Shown: positions 9,901 to 17,411 of the stretch, in pieces
Layout of the letters: the number at the start of each line of letters is the position of its first letter
How positions within the stretch are numbered: the first letter of the stretch is position 1
Source: Paraburkholderia tropica
GTDB taxonomy: Bacteria; Pseudomonadota; Gammaproteobacteria; Burkholderiales; Burkholderiaceae
Reading direction: 5' to 3'
Assembly: GCF_900109265.1 (NCBI RefSeq)
Contig: NZ_FNZM01000009.1
Coordinates: forward strand, 1-64,000
Length of the DNA stretch: 64,000 bases
Notes under the pieces: generated by a model
Database searches by the model: none
What the model was told of the DNA's origin: nothing
What the model saw: the letters and a program-made list of their open reading frames with translations, nothing else
Position numbers and translations under genes: made by a program

Positions 9901-10105
9901 GGATCACCATCACGCGGAACGTGAAGGGCGGATCCTCGGACTGCGAAAGACGCGTGTACGAGAGCGCGCCGAAGATCGTCGCGAGCGCGATCACGAAGAT
10001 CACCAGCGCCTGATGGCGCAGCGCCCAGGCGGAGAGATTAAAGCGGCCTTCCTGATGATCCGCGCCTGGCTCGCGGTCGTGTTCCTGCTCGGGCACCTCG
10101 CTCAT
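6947..10105 (-). CDS. RND efflux pump inner-membrane permease (TriC-like)
   Basis: The protein of 1052 residues is proton-driven and has the AcrB-type duplicated architecture: TM1 near residues 33-50, a large periplasmic loop, TM2-6, a second periplasmic loop and TM8-12. The proton-relay pair is visible in GLLVDDAIISVEMM. The N-terminus (LSAWALRHQALVIFVIALAT, then SEDPPFTFRVMVI) is closer to the TriC/VexK-type group than to AcrB or MexB, so substrates such as biocides or solvents are plausible but unproven. The start is MSEVPEQEHD at 10105; the frame is open much further upstream only because the adaptor gene overlaps it in another frame. ATGA overlaps join it to both neighbours. Confidence 0.95.
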   Translation of the reverse strand: MSEVPEQEHDREPGADHQEGRFNLSAWALRHQALVIFVIALATIFGALSYTRLSQSEDPPFTFRVMVIQTFWPGATARQVEDEVTSRIGRKLQETPYIDFLRSYSRPGESLVFFTMKDSAPVSEVRETWYQVRKKVGDIAPMLPQGVQGPFFNDEFGDVYTNIYTLEGDGFSPAQLHDYADKLREELLRLKDVGKVDYFGDPNQRIYIEIPNAQLTRLGISPTQIGQVIGAQNSVAASGTLTTADDRVFVRPSGQFTDLKTLADTLITVNGHNFRLGDIATIRRGYDDPLATQMRYDGKAVLGIGITMQPGGDVIRLGKALDARIDTLRAELPAGLKLTEVSSMPDAVSHSVDDFVEAVAEAVGIVLVVSLVSLGVRTGMVVVITIPIVLAVTALVMFLFDIGLHKVSLGTLVLALGLLVDDAIISVEMMAVKLAQGWNRTRAAAFAYTSTAFPMLTGTLVTVSGFLPIVLAKSSTGEYTRSIFQVSAIALIASWFAAVVLIPLLGYRLLPERKRDANAPHDEHHEDDIYDTRFYHRLRGWIGWCIERNFVVLGLTLVLFVVALAGFTLIPQQFFPSSDRPELLVDVRLPEGASFDATLRQTKRLEEALKGRPEIDHSIDFVGTGAPRFYLPLDQQLQQPNFAQFVITAKSVKDREKLAEWLETKLRNDFPAVRTRLSRLENGPPVGYPVQFRVSGDDIATVRGIADRVAAAMRADKRTENVSFDWDEPAERSLHFEIDQQKARALNVSSQDVANFLQMTYSGYTVTQYRERDKLISVDLRSPPNERVDPAHMLSLAMPTPNGPVPLGALGHLENTLEYGVIWSRDRQPTITVQSDVRQGAQGIDVTHALQKTLKSIQATLPTGYRIEVGGSVEESMKGQTSIYAQLPILVIAVLTLLMIQLQSLSRVMMVVLTAPLGLIGVAVALLLFNEPFGFVAMLGVIAMFGIIMRNSVILVDQIEMDIRAGHPRFDAIVGATVRRFRPIMLTAAAAVLALIPLVRSNFFGPMATALMGGITSATVLTLFFLPALYATAFRVRSSETDQPQANAGKAS

Positions 10106-11262
10106 GACGCGAAGTCCTCGGGATGCAGCGGCGCAATCGGGTGCACTTTTTCGCCGACGGTGACCGTGTGCACGCCTTGCACGACGACGCGCTCGCCGTC
10201 CTTGAGGCCGTTCGTCACGGTGATGGTGCGCGCGTCGTAGCGCGAGACGCTCACGCGGCGCAGTTGCAGCACGTTGTCCGCGCCTTGCACGATCCAGAGC
10301 GCGGGCGCGTTGCCGTCGTGGAAGAGGGCGGTGGCCGGGACCGTGTATGCGTCCTGGGGCGCGTTGTTCGCGTTGTTTGCCGCCAGCGCGACGTTCGCGG
10401 TCATGCCGAGACGCACATCGGCGTCGGGATGTTCGAGCGTGAGCTTGACGCGCCACGTGCGGCTTTGCGGATCGGCGGCGGCCGCGAGTTCGCGCACGTT
10501 CGCGGCATAGCGGCGGCCCGGCAGCGCGGGCAGCGTGACCTGGGCCGTATCGCCGGTATGCAGGCCCGCGATGGCGTTTTCCGGCAGATCGCTCACCACG
10601 TCGATCTCGCCGGTCCAGGCCAGTTGATAGACGGCTTGCCCCGCCTGCACGTTCTGGCCGGTGTCGGCGTTTTCGGCGGTGATCACGCCCGCGTGGTCGG
10701 CAACCAGCTGCGTATAGCGGCGCTGATCCTGCGCGAGCGCGAGCTGCTGTTTGGCCTGGTCGCGTTGCGCGAGCGCCGACGCATACGCGTCCTGGGTCTG
10801 CTCGAACTGCGCGCGGGCGATGAGGTTGGCTTGCGACTGGGCGGTGTCGCGATCGAGCTGCTGCTTGGCGAACACGTAGCGATGCGCCGCGGCGTCGTAC
10901 TGCGCCTGCGCGCTCGCGGCGTTCTTGTCGTAATCGCCCGGATCGAGACGCGCGAGCACCTGGCCGGGCTTCACGCTGTCGCCTAGCCGCACGTTGCGCT
11001 CGATGATCTTGCCGTTCACGCGGAACGACAGCGGCGTGGCGTTGCGCGACTGCACGGTACCCGGATAGCTGGCGCTCGCGCCGTGCGCGTCCGGATGCAC
11101 GGTCATCGACACGACCGGGCGCGGACCGGGCGCGGCGGCCTCGTGCTTGCCGCAAGCCGCGAGGCCCGCGAGCGCGCAGCACGCGGCGACGCCCGCAAGG
11201 CGGCGCACGGCCCGGCGCAGAGTGGAAGGGGATTCGACGAAAACGGGGCACTGCCCGCGCAT
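10102..11262 (-). CDS. RND efflux periplasmic adaptor (membrane-fusion) lipoprotein
   Basis: About 386 residues with a lipobox (LAGLAAC) after a basic signal sequence. Domains in order: first half of the lipoyl/barrel-sandwich (SFRVNGKIIERNVRLGDSVK), a helical hairpin rich in Gln and Ala, the second lipoyl half (VADHAGVITAENADTGQNV), a beta-barrel and a membrane-proximal domain. It bridges pump and channel in the periplasm. I chose ATG 11262 because it gives a normal signal peptide; the frame extends to 11421, but that part is Arg-rich and not signal-like. The spacing of the AGCAGG before 11262 is poor, so the start is tentative. Confidence 0.92.
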   Translation of the reverse strand: MRGQCPVFVESPSTLRRAVRRLAGVAACCALAGLAACGKHEAAAPGPRPVVSMTVHPDAHGASASYPGTVQSRNATPLSFRVNGKIIERNVRLGDSVKPGQVLARLDPGDYDKNAASAQAQYDAAAHRYVFAKQQLDRDTAQSQANLIARAQFEQTQDAYASALAQRDQAKQQLALAQDQRRYTQLVADHAGVITAENADTGQNVQAGQAVYQLAWTGEIDVVSDLPENAIAGLHTGDTAQVTLPALPGRRYAANVRELAAAADPQSRTWRVKLTLEHPDADVRLGMTANVALAANNANNAPQDAYTVPATALFHDGNAPALWIVQGADNVLQLRRVSVSRYDARTITVTNGLKDGERVVVQGVHTVTVGEKVHPIAPLHPEDFAS

Positions 11263-11449
11263 CCTGCTCGATGCGCCACGACCGCAACGATTCACTTGGA
11301 CCTCGACACGCCTGGAACGCGCGCCGGGCCGGATCGAATGCACCGGACACGCCGCGCCGCCGCTGAGTCTGTCCGCGCGTGGCGCGGGACGCGCCTCGAT
11401 GTCTCCTCCGCTGCGCGTCAACCGATCTCAGATGATGGTTTGCATTCTA

Positions 11450-11463
11450 ATACAACGTTGTAT
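11450..11463. promoter_or_regulatory. Probable TetR operator in the efflux divergent promoter
   Basis: ATACAACGTTGTAT is a perfect 14-bp palindrome in the AT-rich part of the 336-base region between the adaptor gene (minus) and the TetR gene (plus). Its size and position are typical of an operator for a divergently encoded TetR repressor. The rest of the region (11263-11598) shows no gene. Confidence 0.7.
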
Positions 11464-11598
11464 CTGAATACACGATTGAATCCGAAGAATGATTCAGTGC
11501 TAGACTTCGGCGATCGCCTTTCCATCCGGGACGCATCGTTCCGGCGACGTTTTCCATCGAGGTCCCCACCTCGTTTCTCGCATCGTTATCGACACGCC

Positions 11599-12231
11599 AT
11601 GGCACGCCAGACCACCGGGCGCAAGCGCCTTACCCGCGAAGAAAGCCGCGACCAGACGCGCGAGCGCCTGCTCGACGCCGCGCAGGCCATGTTCATGAAG
11701 AAGGGTTTCGTGGGCGCGAGCGTGGAAGACATCGCGGTCGCGGCCGGCTACACCCGCGGCGCGTTCTACTCGAACTTCGGCAGCAAGGCGGAATTGCTCG
11801 TGGTGTTGCTGCGGCGCGATCACGAAGCGATGGAAGGCGAGCTGCGTTCGATCTTCGAAACGCCCGCCTCGCGCGAGGAAATGGAAGCGCGCGTGCTGAC
11901 TTTCTACAGCCGCTTGCCGCAGGACAACAAGATGTTTCTGCTGTGGGTGGAAGCCAAGCTGCTCGCGGCGCGCGACGCGCGTTTCCGGGCGCGCTTCAAC
12001 GCCTTCATGAAGGAAAAGCGCGAGCGGCTCGGCGCGTATATCGCGGAGTTTTCGGCGCGCGTCGGCACGCCGGTGACGATCGCGCCCGATCTCATGGCGC
12101 TCGGGCTGATGGGCCTGTGCGACGGCGTGCAGTTTCTCGCCACGGCCGATCCGCAGCATGTAACGCCGCCGGTGGTGGAGGAAGTGCTGGGCCGCTTCTT
12201 CGCGCGCGTGGTCTTCGGTCGCGACGCCTGA
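11599..12231 (+). CDS. TetR-family repressor of the efflux operon
   Basis: This 210-residue protein starts at ATG 11599 (MARQTTGRKRLTREESRDQT). The DNA-binding helix-turn-helix is at about residues 28-65 (ASVEDIAVAAGYTRGAFYSN), a classical TetR signature with the GAFYSNF recognition helix. The C-terminal 130 residues form the helical ligand and dimer domain. By analogy with AcrR, NalC and TtgR types, it should repress the divergent efflux operon and release on binding a pump substrate. The palindrome at 11450-11463 is its likely site. Confidence 0.92.
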   Translation: MARQTTGRKRLTREESRDQTRERLLDAAQAMFMKKGFVGASVEDIAVAAGYTRGAFYSNFGSKAELLVVLLRRDHEAMEGELRSIFETPASREEMEARVLTFYSRLPQDNKMFLLWVEAKLLAARDARFRARFNAFMKEKRERLGAYIAEFSARVGTPVTIAPDLMALGLMGLCDGVQFLATADPQHVTPPVVEEVLGRFFARVVFGRDA

Positions 12232-12250
12232 CGCGTGCGCGCGGCGTGCC

Positions 12251-12481
12251 TCAAATGCCGAGGCCAGGGCCGTAGTTGCTGCCGATGAGCGCCGTGACCG
12301 CGGCCACGTCGCGGTAATCCTGCTCGGGCATGCCGTCGAGAATCGCCAGCACCTCGTTGCTGGCGCCCGCCGCGCGTGCGGCGTCCACGAGATCGTCCTT
12401 GTTGGCGGGCCAGCGCACTTCGCGCAGGACGTCGGTGAACTGGAGGTCGATCGGTTCTTCGGGGAGGCGGGAGGCGGACAT
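12251..12481 (-). CDS. DUF2795 small protein
   Basis: This 76-residue protein starts MSASRLPEEP at 12481, with AAGGA about nine bases upstream. The FTDVLREVRWPANKDDLVDA segment and the following alternation of helices (DGMPEQDYRDVAAV) are the DUF2795 fold, small proteins resembling a DNA- or RNA-binding three-helix unit and common in Burkholderia and actinobacteria. Function is not established. It is convergent with the TetR gene, 19 bases apart. Confidence 0.75.
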   Translation of the reverse strand: MSASRLPEEPIDLQFTDVLREVRWPANKDDLVDAARAAGASNEVLAILDGMPEQDYRDVAAVTALIGSNYGPGLGI

Positions 12482-12687
12482 GCGTTGAATCCTTGCTGAA
12501 CGGGCTGAAGTGTCGGAAATCGGTTCAATGGCGGTTTCTGGATACGGCCCGGCCATCCAGCCGGAGCCGATCAGATATGCGTTTCGGTCCACGGGCGTCG
12601 CGGCTCAAGCATACACAATCCACGTCGAAACCCGCCGCAGGGTGCGCGGCCGCCCGCCGCCCGTTTCAGCCCACGCGGGCGCGCGGC

Positions 12688-12954
12688 TCAGGTCTGCAGA
12701 TGCACGTCGGGCGTGAGCGCGTGATCGAGACGGTGCGATTTGGGCAGGGTCAGATATTCCCAGCGCTGCGTGCTCGTGGCGGCGGGCACGTCGGGCGCGG
12801 GTGGCGCGACGGGCACGTCGGCCATCGGAGAGCGTGTGGACGGCTCCATCGCGTGTGCGCTGGCGCGGTCGATCTGGGCATCATGCGTGTGCACCGGCGC
12901 GGCAAAACACGACGCGGACAGCAACACAGTGGTCAACAGCGTCGAGGTTTTCAT
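12688..12954 (-). CDS. Small exported protein of unknown function
   Basis: This 88-residue product starts MKTSTLLTTVLLSASCFAAP at 12954. An almost perfect Shine-Dalgarno (AAAGGAGG) stands nine bases before the ATG, which fixes the start. The signal peptide ends near Phe-Ala-Ala; the Cys in SASCFA is not in a good lipobox. The mature part is Pro/Ala-rich, with a C-terminal QRWEYLTLPKSHRLDH segment that looks folded. No family recognised. Confidence 0.6.
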   Translation of the reverse strand: MKTSTLLTTVLLSASCFAAPVHTHDAQIDRASAHAMEPSTRSPMADVPVAPPAPDVPAATSTQRWEYLTLPKSHRLDHALTPDVHLQT

Positions 12955-13320
12955 CGCTCGACCTCCTTTCCTCATGCGGCCCGAAGGCCACAGCAAGTGC
13001 CGTACCGCGACAGTGCGCCCCTGCGTCCGTGCGATGCGGCGACCGCGTGCCGAAGGCGCGCCGACGATGGCAAACATCACGGCAACCCCAGCAGCGAAGC
13101 GGCTCAGCGCGGCGCGTGCGAACGGCGGGCGAGGCGGCCTGTGCGACGAGGGGCCGGCTGGAGAAACCGGCTGTGACCGCCGGCCCGCGCACACGCGCGA
13201 GCGACCTGCTCATAATGGCAGCAAAAGCCTGCGCGCGTCGCGAACGCGCGTGCTTTTTTCATCGATCGGTCTGCAAAACGCGAGAGGCGAGGCGCTACAG
13301 GCGCGCACCGCCACGCGGCC
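12955..13320. other. GC-rich intergenic region with strong secondary structure
   Basis: No convincing gene in 366 bases. Two structures stand out: an inverted repeat GGGCCGGC (13151-13158) / GCCGGCCC (13179-13186), with a nested CCGG hairpin, and a hairpin at 13223-13259 (core CGCGCGT / ACGCGCG) followed by six T on the plus strand. Together they could be a terminator pair at the end of the clcB transcript or a small plus-strand RNA with its own terminator. Confidence 0.4.
13223..13259 (+). terminator. Hairpin plus T-run, probable terminator
   Basis: Stem CGCGCGT / ACGCGCG around a short loop, then TTTTTT at 13253-13258 on the plus strand. The minus-strand copy also ends in four T, so it may serve the chloride channel gene that stops at 13321. 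No annotated plus-strand gene precedes it closely. Confidence 0.5.
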
Positions 13321-15078
13321 TCAGCGCTCGGCGTTCAGCCGCTGATACGCATCGAGCAGCGATGTCTTATAGACCACGCCCGCGAGTTTGGGCTGTTGCG
13401 CGCTTTCGATCACCGGCAGACGCTCGCCCTGAAACGACATGAAATGCTGCAACGCAACAGCGAGCGGCATGTCGGGCGTCAGCACGTCGAACGAAGCCTT
13501 GAGGTAGTCGCAGGCATGTTTGTTCGAGGTATCGCGCTTTTGCAGCAGGTCGTTCGTGATGTCGGCGAGCGCGACTGCGCCGAGGAAGCGGCCGTCGTCG
13601 TCGGTCACGTAAAGATACTTGACCGGATATTCGAGGAACACGCGCGTCATTTCCTGCACCGTCGCCCCGGCGCGCACGACCGTGTCGGCGGGGCGCACGA
13701 GTTCGCGCATCTGCGTGGCGCGCAGGCGCAGACGCTCGGCTTCCTCGCGATTGCGATGCAGCGTGATTTCGTACATCGACTTCTTGCCGGTCGCGCGCGC
13801 GACGAAGTACGCGACCACGCAGGACAGCATCAGCGGCAGCACGACCTGATAGCTGAGCGTCATTTCGAAGATCATCAGGATCGCCATCAGCGGCGCCTGG
13901 GTCGCGCCCGCGAGGAACGCGCCCATGCCGACCATCGCATACGCATACGGCGCCGACGTGCCATGCGGCCACAGCGCATGCATGCCCTGGCCGAACAGGC
14001 AGCCCACCACCGCGCCCATGAACAGCGTCGGGGTGAACACGCCGCCGACCGCGCCCGAGCCGACTGTCGCCGCCGTCGCCATCAGCTTGAAGACGAGCAC
14101 CGCCGCGAGCGCGGTCCACGTCCACGGCGAATGCAGGATCGAATTCACCACGCTGTAGCCGTTGCCCCAGACTTCGGGCGTCCACACCGAAATCACGCCG
14201 CAGACGAGGCCGCCGAGTGCGAGTTTCGCGGGCAGCGGAATCGCCAGCTTGCCGAAGCCCGCCTTGGCGACGTCGAGCAGCGAGAGAAAACGCGGCGCGA
14301 GCACGCCGCACAGCAGCCCGAGCGCGACGAACAGCAGCACCTCGATGCCCGTCACGGGCGGAAACACCGGCATCTCGTACGGCGGCTTGTAGCCCGCGAA
14401 CTCGCGCATGGTGATGTTGGCGACCACGGAAGAAACCACGATCGGCCCGAAGCTCTCCATCACGATCGAGCCGAGCACGATTTCGGTGACGAAGAACGCG
14501 CCCGCGATCGGCGCGTTGTACGCCGAGGTGATACCGGCCGCCGCGCCGCACGCCACCAGCAGACGCAGCCGCTGCGGATCGAAGTGCACCCAGCGGCCGA
14601 TCAGCGAGGCGGCCAGCGCGGCGAGTTGCACCATCGGGCCTTCGCGGCCGATCGAGCCGCCGCTCGCGATGGTGAACAGCGACGAAACGCTGCGCCAGAT
14701 GCTTTTGCCGACCGGCATCACGCCGTCGCCGATCGCCACGGCTTCCACGTAGTCGGTGTGGATCGGCTTGCTGCCGCCGCCTGCGGCGTCGCCCGCCGAA
14801 CTGCGCTTGGCGACGAGCAGCAGACAGCCCGCGATAAAGCCGCCCGCCGCGGGCAGCCAGATGCGCGTGTGCCACGGCAGACGGCGCGCCATCTCGACGA
14901 AGCTGCCTTCGCTGCCCGTGAACAGAATCTGCAGATGCGCGATGCCTTCGCGAAACAGCACGGTCGCAAAAGCACCGGCCACGCCGACGATGACCGACCA
15001 GATCAGCATCGTGTGGGCGTCGGAGAGGCGAAAGAGATCGCGGGCGCGGGTGCGCAGTTTCAGCAGGAATGACAGCAC
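13321..15078 (-). CDS. clcB: ClC-family chloride channel or transporter with C-terminal CBS pair (ClcB type)
   Basis: This 585-residue protein has a ClC membrane core (about residues 20-430) followed by two CBS domains (about 455-580). The selectivity-filter motifs are present: GSIGREGP with gating Glu146, and GAVGGVFTPTLF. At the position of the internal proton glutamate of E. coli ClcA (E203), the sequence reads Thr-Glu199-Ile200, as in ClcB proteins (SEIVLG), so Ile replaces that acid. This is seen in ClcB and is compatible with altered or absent proton coupling. The CBS pair suggests regulation by adenine nucleotides. It lies 193 bases downstream of the glutathione transferase gene on the same strand. 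Confidence 0.9.
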   Translation of the reverse strand: MLSFLLKLRTRARDLFRLSDAHTMLIWSVIVGVAGAFATVLFREGIAHLQILFTGSEGSFVEMARRLPWHTRIWLPAAGGFIAGCLLLVAKRSSAGDAAGGGSKPIHTDYVEAVAIGDGVMPVGKSIWRSVSSLFTIASGGSIGREGPMVQLAALAASLIGRWVHFDPQRLRLLVACGAAAGITSAYNAPIAGAFFVTEIVLGSIVMESFGPIVVSSVVANITMREFAGYKPPYEMPVFPPVTGIEVLLFVALGLLCGVLAPRFLSLLDVAKAGFGKLAIPLPAKLALGGLVCGVISVWTPEVWGNGYSVVNSILHSPWTWTALAAVLVFKLMATAATVGSGAVGGVFTPTLFMGAVVGCLFGQGMHALWPHGTSAPYAYAMVGMGAFLAGATQAPLMAILMIFEMTLSYQVVLPLMLSCVVAYFVARATGKKSMYEITLHRNREEAERLRLRATQMRELVRPADTVVRAGATVQEMTRVFLEYPVKYLYVTDDDGRFLGAVALADITNDLLQKRDTSNKHACDYLKASFDVLTPDMPLAVALQHFMSFQGERLPVIESAQQPKLAGVVYKTSLLDAYQRLNAER

Positions 15079-15271
15079 GGCAGGCAGACGGATTGAACAG
15101 GTGAACAGGATCGCACGCGCGCGGGGCGGCGTGCATGCGAAAGCGTCGATAAAGCGAGGATAACGTCGCGGCGGCGCGCGGGCGTCGCGAACGCCGGGGC
15201 CGCACAGCGCGCGGCATGCGCTGCGTCAGCCCGATAGCAGGCGGGCGGGCGCCGGCAGCGCCGCCTGGCGT

Positions 15272-16006
15272 TCAGCGCACGGCGTGGTCGAGTTCCGGGT
15301 AGTGCCGGAAAATGCCGGTCTCGTTGAACGGCAAACGCCGCTCCGAAGCCAGATACGCGGCGATGTGCGGGCGCGCCGCCACGGCGTCGTGCAGCGCGAC
15401 CACGTGCGGATAGTAATCGGCGAAATGTTTCGTGGCCTTCGGAAACGCGTAGCGCAGCCCTTCGACGATCTGGAACATCGAAAGATCGACGTAACTGAGC
15501 GCGTTGCCGACCATGTGGCGCGGCCCGTCCGGATTCTGCGCCAGCACGCGCTCGAAATAGCCCATGAATTTCGGAATGCGATGCGCGATGAAATCCTTCG
15601 AGCGCGCCTTCGCCTCGTCTTTCTGGTCCTCGTAATAGAGGCCGCCCGCGATCGGATGATGCGTGTCGTGTGCTTCGGTCACCAGATCGGCGATCGTCAA
15701 TTGCAAGCCGTTCGCAATGATCCGCAGACCCTCGTCGCGCGGCGCGAGCTTGAGCTTCGGCCCAAGGTAGAACAGGATGTTGGCCACGTGCGGCACGATC
15801 AGCTCGCCGTCCTTCAGAAACGGCGGCGCGTAGGGCGGATACGGGTCGTCGCTGTCCAGTTCGGCCATCATCGCGCCGATGCCCTGGCCATCGTCCTTCG
15901 AGCCGCGCGCCACGTCGATATACGGCGCCTTCGCTTCTTCCAGCGCGAGCCGCACGAATTCGCCCCGGCCTTGCAGGCCGTCCCAGTAATACAGTTCGTA
16001 TGCCAT
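15272..16006 (-). CDS. Glutathione S-transferase family protein
   Basis: This 244-residue protein starts at ATG 16006, preceded by AGGGGG. The N-terminal thioredoxin-like half begins MAYELYYWDGLQGRGEFVRL, the layout of alpha/mu/pi/sigma-like classes in which an early Tyr activates glutathione. Pro in the conserved cis position is in ELIVPHVANIL. The C-terminal helical half contains the N-capping-like VGNALSYVDLSMFQIVEGLR segment. It is cytosolic, probably in detoxification. No obvious pathway partner is adjacent. Confidence 0.85.
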   Translation of the reverse strand: MAYELYYWDGLQGRGEFVRLALEEAKAPYIDVARGSKDDGQGIGAMMAELDSDDPYPPYAPPFLKDGELIVPHVANILFYLGPKLKLAPRDEGLRIIANGLQLTIADLVTEAHDTHHPIAGGLYYEDQKDEAKARSKDFIAHRIPKFMGYFERVLAQNPDGPRHMVGNALSYVDLSMFQIVEGLRYAFPKATKHFADYYPHVVALHDAVAARPHIAAYLASERRLPFNETGIFRHYPELDHAVR

Positions 16007-16206
16007 CGGTCGTCCCCCTGGTCGAGCCGCCGCCTGAACGTCGGGCGGCAGTGGACAGTATGGCTCGCAACCGGCGCGCCTGGATTGCGCGTGCCCCCGG
16101 CGCACAAACGCCAAAAGCCCCGCGGCGGGCGGGGCTGACGGCGCTGTTGGCGCTGACGGGAAGGGCGGCGCGGGCGGCTCCCGCTCGGCCGCGGATCATG
16201 CGCGGG

Positions 16207-17298
16207 TCATCCGAACAGACGCTCCACGCCCCAGGTGATCGCGAGGCCGCCGAGCGTCAGCCACACGTAGAGGATGAACCCCGTCGTCAGCGCACGCGGA
16301 CCGGCCTGGCGGATCTGCGAGACGCGCGTTTCGATGCCGAGCGCGGTCATGGCCATCGTGAGCGCGAAGGTGTCGAGCGTGTTCAGCGTCGAGGTGGCCG
16401 CTTCGGGCAGTACGTGCAGCGAATTCACCACCACCAGCGCGAGGAAGCCGAGCGCGAACCAGGGCACCGCGAGCTTGCGGGCGCCGTGGTGCGCTTCGTG
16501 CTGCGCACCGTGCGTCTTGCTGGCGACGGCCTGGCGCGCCGAGCGGTTCAGCCACACGCCGAGCACGAGCAGCACCGGCACGAGCAGCATGACGCGCGTC
16601 ATCTTGACGATGGTGGCGATATGCGTGGCCTCGGGGCTCACGTTGCTCGCCGCGCCCACGACCTGCGCGACTTCGTGGATCGTGCCGCCGAAGAACAGGC
16701 CCGCGCCGACCGTGTCGAGATGAAGCCAGCCCGCGCGGTACAGCAGCGGATAGAGGAACATCGAGAGCGTGCCGAACAGCACCACGCTGCCCACGGCCAT
16801 CGCGCTCTTGTGCGGCTTCGATTGCAGCGTCGACTCGAAGGCGAGCACGGCGGCCGCGCCGCAGATCGCGCTGCCCGCCGCCGTCAGAATGGCGGTGTCG
16901 CGATCGAGCTTCATGACTTTCATGCCGACCCACGTGCCGATCACGAGCGTGCTCACGACGATGGCGACCGACTCGACGAGCCCCGGCACGCCCACCTGCG
17001 CGATTTCCTGCAGGCTCACGCGCAACCCGAAGAAGGCGACGGCGATGCGCAGCAGCTTGCGCGCCGAGAAGTTGACGCCGGCGGCCCAGCTTTCGGGCAT
17101 GCCGTCGCGCAAGGCGTTGCCGTAGACGGCGCCCGCGACGATGCCGACGATCAGCGGGCTCAGGCCCAGATTGGCGATGGCGGGCAGCGCGGCGACGCGC
17201 GTGACGGCGGCCGCGAACAGGGCGACGAACAAGACGCCGTTCAGTTGGCCGCGTGTAGACGACGGGGAATGCGCAAGCGTGGTCGATGGGGTGGACAT
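16207..17298 (-). CDS. yeiH: YeiH/UPF0324-family putative sulfate exporter
   Basis: This 363-residue inner-membrane protein has about ten transmembrane segments. Family marks include the NLGLSPLIVGIVAGAVYGNA region, GVNFSARKLLRIAVAFFGLR, the AGSAICGAAAVLAFES motif and FFGGTIHEVAQVVGAAS. Members such as YeiH are annotated as sulfate or sulfite exporters, but transport activity is weakly documented. It is divergent from a LysR regulator at 17412 in the same arrangement as yeiH/yeiE in enterobacteria, which supports the assignment. Confidence 0.85.
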   Translation of the reverse strand: MSTPSTTLAHSPSSTRGQLNGVLFVALFAAAVTRVAALPAIANLGLSPLIVGIVAGAVYGNALRDGMPESWAAGVNFSARKLLRIAVAFFGLRVSLQEIAQVGVPGLVESVAIVVSTLVIGTWVGMKVMKLDRDTAILTAAGSAICGAAAVLAFESTLQSKPHKSAMAVGSVVLFGTLSMFLYPLLYRAGWLHLDTVGAGLFFGGTIHEVAQVVGAASNVSPEATHIATIVKMTRVMLLVPVLLVLGVWLNRSARQAVASKTHGAQHEAHHGARKLAVPWFALGFLALVVVNSLHVLPEAATSTLNTLDTFALTMAMTALGIETRVSQIRQAGPRALTTGFILYVWLTLGGLAITWGVERLFG

Positions 17299-17351
17299 GA
17301 CGGTTATCCAGTTAAGTATCGAGCGAATGCGCTAATCCTAATTTAGATATA

Positions 17352-17368
17352 ACGATATGAATAATCGT
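17352..17368. promoter_or_regulatory. Candidate LysR binding site between yeiH and its regulator
   Basis: ACGAT (17352-17356), seven bases, ATCGT (17364-17368) forms an interrupted inverted repeat in an unusually AT-rich 113-base divergent promoter region. Length and symmetry fit a LysR-type T-N11-A box. It is the only clear dyad found there. Confidence 0.5.
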
Positions 17369-17411
17369 CATTTACGAAGTAAAATATAGGTCAACCTTAT
17401 AGATCTAAGCC

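Noticed and set aside
6971..10240. A 1089-codon open frame on the plus strand opposite the RND pump gene
   Set aside because: It is the antisense shadow of a highly conserved gene in GC-rich DNA; its product is His/Arg/Glu-rich low complexity without any domain.
10106..11350. An upstream in-frame extension of the RND pump
   Set aside because: It overlaps the adaptor gene in another frame, and the Arg-rich sequence is not homologous to pumps. The ATGA overlap at 10105 gives the real start.
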